Of a DNA stretch of 9,908 nt, positions 5,216-9,908 are shown in pieces (within the stretch, counting starts at the first letter, position 1; each line of letters begins with the position of its first letter). The DNA comes from Candidatus Firestoneibacteriota bacterium (GTDB lineage Bacteria > Oederibacteriota > JAAXVQ01). Under the pieces are notes generated by a model that was not told the origin of the DNA, did no database searches, and saw only the letters and a list, made by a program, of their open reading frames with translations. The position numbers and the translations under genes are program-made. The stretch spans positions 1 through 9,908 of the forward strand of contig JAAXVQ010000049.1 of assembly GCA_013335425.1 (NCBI GenBank), written 5' to 3'.

Positions 5216-7924
5216 CTAAGGGACCTTAACTGAAATTTCATACCAAAGGCTCTTATACTCCGGTGAAAATTCGAAATAGCCTTTCCCGTTTTTCTCACGA
5301 ACCCGCACCAAAGATTTCCGATTCCCGGAGGGGTCCAGAGCAAAAACTTCAACCTGCGCTGCCGGGTAGGGAAGCACAATTTCGCCTGTGAGACCTTCCG
5401 CCATGGTAGGGGCCGAACCCCATTCAGAATTTTTCGTTATGGAAATCAGAGAATCGGTTTCCGGGGGAAATTCAGCTTTCCCTTCAGGGTAAGTTCGCGT
5501 AACCATACCGGAATTACAAATCATCCCCAGGGCCGTCAACAACCAGCGCTTTTTTCCATGGGGCTGGGAAGCGGTCATCTCATTGAGCACGACCGCGCCC
5601 CAACCACGCCGCGCCTGCGTTACCGTCATTTCCATCCCTTGCCACGAAAATGTTCTCTTTTGAATTATTCCGATTGCCGCCCAGGTCTTGACGGCATGGA
5701 CCTCCCAATATCGGTTTTTCGTGTCCCAGCAAAGTTCTTGCGTGTCGGAACAAACACGCCCATCGGCCGGTACCCCGATAGCCTGAACCGGAACAGCCTC
5801 TAAAGGACGTGGAATATTTCCGAGCAGCATTCCCACCGGATGAACCAGGCTCGCGACGCGCGTCAACCCGCTCCCCTGACCATCAACCAAACTCCAAGCT
5901 CGAGTTGCCAAAAGTTGGTGTTTTTCCTGAGAGAGTCGAAAGTTTCCAACCATAGGCTGCAATCCGGTGTGAACATCACCTCGTCTAAACATGCAGGCTG
6001 CGGCTATCAGACTGGTCATTTTACCGGGATGGGGCGCAATATCACAAAAAGAATTATAGTTGTTCTCACCCCACCGCGTGGAAGACTCCGAGTAGTTGAA
6101 ACCTACTATGGCATCCCAATCCTGGAAGGCCGCAAACCCGGCCAGCATTAAAAAAGTTTCGCTATCAAACATATTCGGGGCGCAATGATTGTATTCCGTC
6201 ACGGTGAAAGGTTTTCCCCAAACGCGTTTTAAAGCGCATTCCGTCAAAGGACCTCCGTCAGGTTCTGCGGCCAGGGTGGCATTTTTCAAATACCAGGGTG
6301 AATTAAAGGGCGCACCTATAAATTCAGGATGCTGCCAGTATCCATGCACATCTTGCGCATCAAACTCGTTCAAAAGGTAGGGGGTACTCGTGCCGATTTG
6401 AGTGCCCATAACGCGCGCCAGAACCTGCAAATCCACCTTTAGAAATGTGCGCATTTCGTTCCAATAAGCTTTTTCGCGAGCCCATAAAAAATCCAGCCAG
6501 TCACTTTGCGCTTTCTGAGAAAATGAACTCCGTTCATTCCAGCGAACAATGGGTACGTTGCCTTTTTCCATGCTCAGCGAAGGAGCCGGGGCCAACGAGC
6601 CGCCCGAACGGATGGAACAAGCGGCAAACGAATAGGCATTCCCGATTTGGCTCATATTTAGAAAACCAAAACGTGATTGAACATCCCCGGCCGTCAAAGC
6701 GCATACAAACTGAAATTTTTTCCAATGAGGCTCCAGTGCTATGGATTGTTCAAACCCAAGATTTTTCCAAGGCGTATGCGCTTGCATTAAATAAACCGTC
6801 ACCGTCGCGGATTTTTCCGCCTTGGCCCAAAATGACACGGTGTACAACTCATCGGCTTTTAAGTTGATGTTTTTCTGATTAAGTTGAATGTGCCAGTTTT
6901 TAACGCCCGGATTTAGTATGCGCATGGCATCAATTCGTTTTTTTTCAGGACCTTCCATTGATTCCAACTTTACGCGGGACGCTGCATGTGTTTCTACAGT
7001 CCATTGTTTGGATGCTGCCGGATTTTCGCCTTCCGTCAACAGTTCGTGGCCGAAGGGCAGGTTTACAGACCAGTCTTCACGCCAATGGAGATCATTGGTA
7101 TAGCGCTCTTTCAAAAATTTATTCCACTGCATTTGGAGGGAACCGGCAAACGGTTCGGGCAGTTTATCAAAATATCCCGAGTACCAAGCCTGCAACAAGC
7201 CGTTTTCGTTGTTAATTTCAATCATGGCCACCGCAGGATCCCGGGCATAACTTTTGCCCGTATACGGATTGACATGTTTGAGTAGGGAGGCGGCGTACTC
7301 TTTTTGCAATTTTATCAAGGGCGCATAGAACATGCCGACGGCATGCGTAATTTTCCAATCCAATTGTAAAATCGATTCAGGCAAACCATCCGAAGGTAAA
7401 AATTGTCGACTGCAAAGCAGATTCAGATCCGAATAAATGCCCCGATCTTTTAATTGTTTGAAAAAGAAATCCAGACGATTTAACACATCCGCATCCAAAT
7501 GGCGCGTATTAAGCGCCGAAGTCGAAAAAATATTCTCGGCCCATGGAGCGTCCATGTGATGAAAACGAACCAAATTTATCCCAAAACCGGATAAACGGCG
7601 CGCTAACGGCATTGCTTCAGCATGTTTTGGAAATGCAGAGCTGCTTACAATGTTCATTCCAAAAAAGCGCATGCGCTCTTTTCCTGCATACCAATGTCCA
7701 TCCGCCCCTTCGCGGATCGCCCCATATTTTCCGGCAGGACAATGATTCCATGAACTTAAATCCATCAATCCGGCACCTTTGTCCCATGGCATGACATATG
7801 GGAAAAGGTCGGAGGCCGGCGAAACGGGTTCTGATTTCTCAGCCCAAAGAATTCTCCAGGGAAGGCAAAAACCAATCAGAAGCAAGAACGTTATCCTGAT
7901 CCTGCCGAAATTTCCACCTCGCAT
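5216..7924 (-). CDS. Secreted GH-A type glycoside hydrolase with internal carbohydrate-binding domain
   Basis: The 902-residue protein starts with a signal peptide (residues 1-28, hydrophobic ITFLLLIGFCLPW, likely cut after ILWA). A (beta/alpha)8 catalytic domain follows: RFFGMNIV (86-93), GINLVRFHHMD (115-125), YSDLNLL (164-170), then VAMIEINNENG (232-242), where N239-E240 match the Asn-Glu of the clan GH-A acid/base. FTVTEYNH (573-580) offers E577 as nucleophile. Residues about 303-442, between these two glutamates, look like a CBM4/9-type jelly roll (YTVSFWAKAE; PWKNLGFEQ; SIRSGG). The last 250 residues seem to be beta-sandwich domains. The overall look is GH5-like, and similar proteins occur in Planctomycetes and Verrucomicrobia, but I cannot assign a CAZy family or substrate. 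The start is supported by AAGGAG seven bases upstream of the ATG. The gene faces against its neighbours and is transcribed alone. GC is uneven but mostly in the mid-40s in sampled lines. Confidence 0.85.
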   Translation of the reverse strand: MRGGNFGRIRITFLLLIGFCLPWRILWAEKSEPVSPASDLFPYVMPWDKGAGLMDLSSWNHCPAGKYGAIREGADGHWYAGKERMRFFGMNIVSSSAFPKHAEAMPLARRLSGFGINLVRFHHMDAPWAENIFSTSALNTRHLDADVLNRLDFFFKQLKDRGIYSDLNLLCSRQFLPSDGLPESILQLDWKITHAVGMFYAPLIKLQKEYAASLLKHVNPYTGKSYARDPAVAMIEINNENGLLQAWYSGYFDKLPEPFAGSLQMQWNKFLKERYTNDLHWREDWSVNLPFGHELLTEGENPAASKQWTVETHAASRVKLESMEGPEKKRIDAMRILNPGVKNWHIQLNQKNINLKADELYTVSFWAKAEKSATVTVYLMQAHTPWKNLGFEQSIALEPHWKKFQFVCALTAGDVQSRFGFLNMSQIGNAYSFAACSIRSGGSLAPAPSLSMEKGNVPIVRWNERSSFSQKAQSDWLDFLWAREKAYWNEMRTFLKVDLQVLARVMGTQIGTSTPYLLNEFDAQDVHGYWQHPEFIGAPFNSPWYLKNATLAAEPDGGPLTECALKRVWGKPFTVTEYNHCAPNMFDSETFLMLAGFAAFQDWDAIVGFNYSESSTRWGENNYNSFCDIAPHPGKMTSLIAAACMFRRGDVHTGLQPMVGNFRLSQEKHQLLATRAWSLVDGQGSGLTRVASLVHPVGMLLGNIPRPLEAVPVQAIGVPADGRVCSDTQELCWDTKNRYWEVHAVKTWAAIGIIQKRTFSWQGMEMTVTQARRGWGAVVLNEMTASQPHGKKRWLLTALGMICNSGMVTRTYPEGKAEFPPETDSLISITKNSEWGSAPTMAEGLTGEIVLPYPAAQVEVFALDPSGNRKSLVRVREKNGKGYFEFSPEYKSLWYEISVKVP

Positions 7925-7973
7925 AGCACCGCTCCTTAACTAAAAAGTGTTTTTTATTAGAACGTGTGATTTT

Positions 7974-8002
7974 CATATACGAAACAGCTGATACTATAGC
8001 AA
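7974..8002 (-). promoter_or_regulatory. Possible promoter of the glycoside hydrolase gene
   Basis: On the minus strand TTGCTA (8002-7997) and TATATG (7979-7974) are 17 bases apart, each matching four of six consensus bases. The start site would fall near 7967, about 43 bases before the ATG at 7924. Because the surrounding DNA is very AT-rich, chance matches are likely and confidence is low. Confidence 0.3.
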
Positions 8003-8086
8003 AAAATGGGAACAAATCATTTTTTTATCGCCATCGCTTTTTAATGAATTCATTGTTGTTTTACTGGTCAGCATTGAATCCCGCCG

Positions 8087-8115
8087 TTGTATTTGTAGTT
8101 AAATTAAGCTATACT
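8087..8115 (+). promoter_or_regulatory. Possible promoter directly before the permease gene
   Basis: TTGTAT (8087-8092) and TATACT (8110-8115) are 17 bases apart. Transcription would begin around 8121-8123, almost on the ATG at 8125, so the message would have nearly no leader. The absence of a ribosome binding site before that ATG agrees with this, but the -35 match is poor. Confidence 0.35.
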
Positions 8116-8124
8116 TTGCAAATT

Positions 8125-9093
8125 ATGGTGAGATACCTGTTTCGCCGGTTGCTGCTTTCCATTCCCATTCTATTCGGAATTACGCTCGTCACCTTTGCCA
8201 TTGTCCATTTAACGCCCGGAGGTTTTTCCGCCGTACAACGGGAGATGAATCCGAAAATATCTCCCGATTCACTGGCGCAACTGCAGGCGTTATACGGTCT
8301 TAATCAGCCTTGGCCCAAACAATATTCCCAATGGGTGGGACGGTTGGTCCGGCTTGATTTCGGGCGATCGTTTCTGGACCAGCGTCCGGTTTTGGACAAG
8401 ATTGCCGACCGGTTGCCCGCCACGCTTCTCTTGAGCGGTCTTTCTTTGTTGGTAATTTTTCTTTTGGCCATTCCTTTGGGTGTTTTTTCCGCCATGCGCC
8501 CCAACTCTGCCATGGATCACACCATTACCGTGGTTACGTTCATCGGGTATTCTTTGCCCACGTTTTGGCTGGCGCTGCTGCTGATGCTGCTTTTTGGGGT
8601 CGTGCTCAACTGGCTGCCCATTTCCGGCCTGCGGTCCGTCAACCATGATTTCCTGCCGTTTTGGGATAAGCTGAAAGACTATGCGGCGCACCTGATTTTA
8701 CCGGTTTTTATATCCGCCTTTGGGGGCATTGCTTCCATTTCCCGCTATACGCGGGGAAACATGCTTGAAGTGGTCCGTCAGGACTATATCCGGACCGCCT
8801 TGGCCAAAGGATTGCCCACCAAACGGGTATATTATGTGCATGCCTTAAGGAATGCCTTACTGCCGATTCTAACCATTTTGGGTCTCTCTCTGCCCGGGTT
8901 GATAGGCGGCAGCTTTATTTTCGAGACCATTTTTGCCTGGCCCGGTATGGGGCGTTTGGCTTACGAAAGCGCCTTATCCTTCGATTATCCCACCATCATG
9001 GGGATTGCCGTGATCGGTGCCTTGCTGACGCTTTTGGGTAACCTTTTGGCCGATTTGCTTTACGCCTGGGCAGATCCGAGGATCCGCCTGTGA
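8125..9093 (+). CDS. dppB: ABC transporter permease, DppB/OppB type
   Basis: This 322-residue inner-membrane protein is the first of two permease subunits of a Dpp/Opp-class importer. [18 protein letters not shown] begins the first membrane segment, and LTPGG at 29-33 is typical of DppB. A periplasmic stretch with [16 protein letters not shown] (56-71) follows, then [20 protein letters not shown] (81-100) and about five further hydrophobic segments. The cytoplasmic coupling (EAA) loop is around 211-242 ([24 protein letters not shown]), and the ending [13 protein letters not shown] is highly characteristic. ATG 8125 fits the family N-terminus and length; the open frame extends back to 7966 through AT-rich sequence without family similarity. 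No Shine-Dalgarno sequence is visible. The gene overlaps the next by four bases. The symbol is family-level only, since the substrate is unknown. Confidence 0.95.
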   Translation: MVRYLFRRLLLSIPILFGITLVTFAIVHLTPGGFSAVQREMNPKISPDSLAQLQALYGLNQPWPKQYSQWVGRLVRLDFGRSFLDQRPVLDKIADRLPATLLLSGLSLLVIFLLAIPLGVFSAMRPNSAMDHTITVVTFIGYSLPTFWLALLLMLLFGVVLNWLPISGLRSVNHDFLPFWDKLKDYAAHLILPVFISAFGGIASISRYTRGNMLEVVRQDYIRTALAKGLPTKRVYYVHALRNALLPILTILGLSLPGLIGGSFIFETIFAWPGMGRLAYESALSFDYPTIMGIAVIGALLTLLGNLLADLLYAWADPRIRL

Positions 9094-9908
9094 GCCGATT
9101 TCCCTTGTGGTCCAAATTCAGCCAAAAACGGCTGGCAATACTGGGTGCCTGCCTGGTGGGGAGTTTAATCCTGCTTTGCCTGGGAGCCCCGCTATTGACC
9201 ACCCATCTGCCCGATGCCCAGGATTTAAGCCTCCGTCTGCGCCCACCCAGTTTTTCCCATTGGCTGGGAACCGACGAATTCGGACGTGATGTTTGGACCC
9301 GGATGCTCTATGGCGGCAGGATCTCCTTAAGCGTCGGGCTGGTGGCAGTCGGCATTTCCTTGACCATCGGAATTTTCTTGGGAGCCTTGGCCGGGTATTT
9401 CGGCGGATGGGTGGATCAGCTCATCATGCGCACCGTCGATATCGTCTTATGCATACCCACGCTCTTTTTAATTCTTATGCTGGTAGTTTTTATCGGTCCC
9501 AATCTCTTGAATATTATGGTCATTATCGGTCTAACCAGTTGGACCGATTTATCGCGACTGGTCCGGGCCGAATTTTTATCCCTTAAAAACCGGGAATACG
9601 TCCTTGCCGCCAGAGCGCTCGGGGCTAAAAACCTCAGGATTATTTTCAAACACATTTTACCCAATGCCTTGGCACCCGTATTCGTTTCCGCGACCTTTGG
9701 TGTGGCCGGGGCAATTTTGCTGGAATCCGGTCTGAGTTTTCTGGGACTGGGTGTGCAGCCGCCGACACCTTCCTGGGGAAATATCCTCAGTGCCGGAAAA
9801 GATTACCTTACCCAAGGTTGGTGGCTTACGCTTTTTCCCGGACTGGCAATTTTTATTACAGTCTTAGGCTATAACCTTTTAGGCGACGGTTTGAGGGATA
9901 TCCTGGAT
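9090..9908 (+). CDS. dppC: ABC transporter permease, DppC/OppC type, 3' end outside the window
   Basis: The second permease subunit starts with GTG at 9090, overlapping the TGA of the previous gene (GTGA), which implies translational coupling. The 273 residues visible show one N-terminal membrane helix (15-35), the DppC signature [20 protein letters not shown] (57-76), membrane helices around 78-100 and 118-150, the EAA coupling loop at about 158-190 ([23 protein letters not shown]), then [20 protein letters not shown] (210-229) and GDGLRDILD at the edge. Family members end only a few residues after this element, so little is missing. Together with the DppB-type gene it forms the membrane channel; the ATPases (DppD/DppF-like) would be expected next. 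The symbol is family-level. Confidence 0.95.
   Translation, partial: MSRFPLWSKFSQKRLAILGACLVGSLILLCLGAPLLTTHLPDAQDLSLRLRPPSFSHWLGTDEFGRDVWTRMLYGGRISLSVGLVAVGISLTIGIFLGALAGYFGGWVDQLIMRTVDIVLCIPTLFLILMLVVFIGPNLLNIMVIIGLTSWTDLSRLVRAEFLSLKNREYVLAARALGAKNLRIIFKHILPNALAPVFVSATFGVAGAILLESGLSFLGLGVQPPTPSWGNILSAGKDYLTQGWWLTLFPGLAIFITVLGYNLLGDGLRDILD

Noticed and set aside
5131..5379. Minus-strand open frame of 82 codons at the end of the glycoside hydrolase gene
   Set aside because: It is another frame of the same strand overlapping the well-supported C-terminal coding region, with no recognisable domain.
7966..8124. N-terminal extension of the DppB-type permease by 53 residues, or a separate small gene
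   Set aside because: The in-frame codons are AT-rich, show no family similarity and have no ribosome binding site; the family N-terminus begins at 8125.
8290..8691. Minus-strand open frame of 133 codons antisense to the DppB-type permease
   Set aside because: It is a low-complexity basic, Gln-rich shadow of a membrane protein gene, with no start signals.

Overview
The window is bacterial chromosomal DNA, probably from an uncultivated Gram-negative lineage. The signs are a predicted lipoprotein solute receptor, a secreted glycoside hydrolase of a type I associate with Planctomycetes, Verrucomicrobia and similar groups, and a protein ending in an Ig-like module of the FlgD type that I associate with Elusimicrobia- and FCB-like genomes. 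I cannot place it more precisely. No rRNA, tRNA, insertion sequence or CRISPR array is visible.

Layout. Positions 1-238 (minus) hold the C-terminal part of a Fic/DOC protein with an intact Fic motif. Its frame loses family similarity at about 238, and within some 20 bases a plus-strand fibronectin type III protein begins (246-1232) with no signal peptide and no ribosome binding site. This looks like a recombination or assembly junction. Next come two housekeeping genes on the plus strand: a ComF-type phosphoribosyltransferase (1327-2058) and coaD (2137-2634), the latter behind a good sigma70-like promoter. A family 5 solute-binding lipoprotein (2667-4307) follows, then, 4 bases later, a fumarylacetoacetate hydrolase family enzyme (4312-5082). 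A large secreted GH-A type glycoside hydrolase lies on the opposite strand (5216-7924). An AT-rich divergent intergenic region (7925-8124) leads into two overlapping Dpp/Opp-type permease genes (8125-9093 and 9090 to the edge).

Function. The solute-binding protein and the two permeases belong to one ABC importer; the ATPase genes would lie beyond the right edge. The hydrolase-family gene and the inverted glycoside hydrolase separate the receptor from its permeases, so either they were inserted into a transporter operon or the locus is a small carbohydrate-use cluster in which the secreted enzyme releases oligosaccharides for import. The sequence does not decide between these.

I found no clearly novel biological system. 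The best leads are the Fic/FN3 junction, the glycoside hydrolase with a carbohydrate-binding module set inside its catalytic domain, and the split transporter locus.
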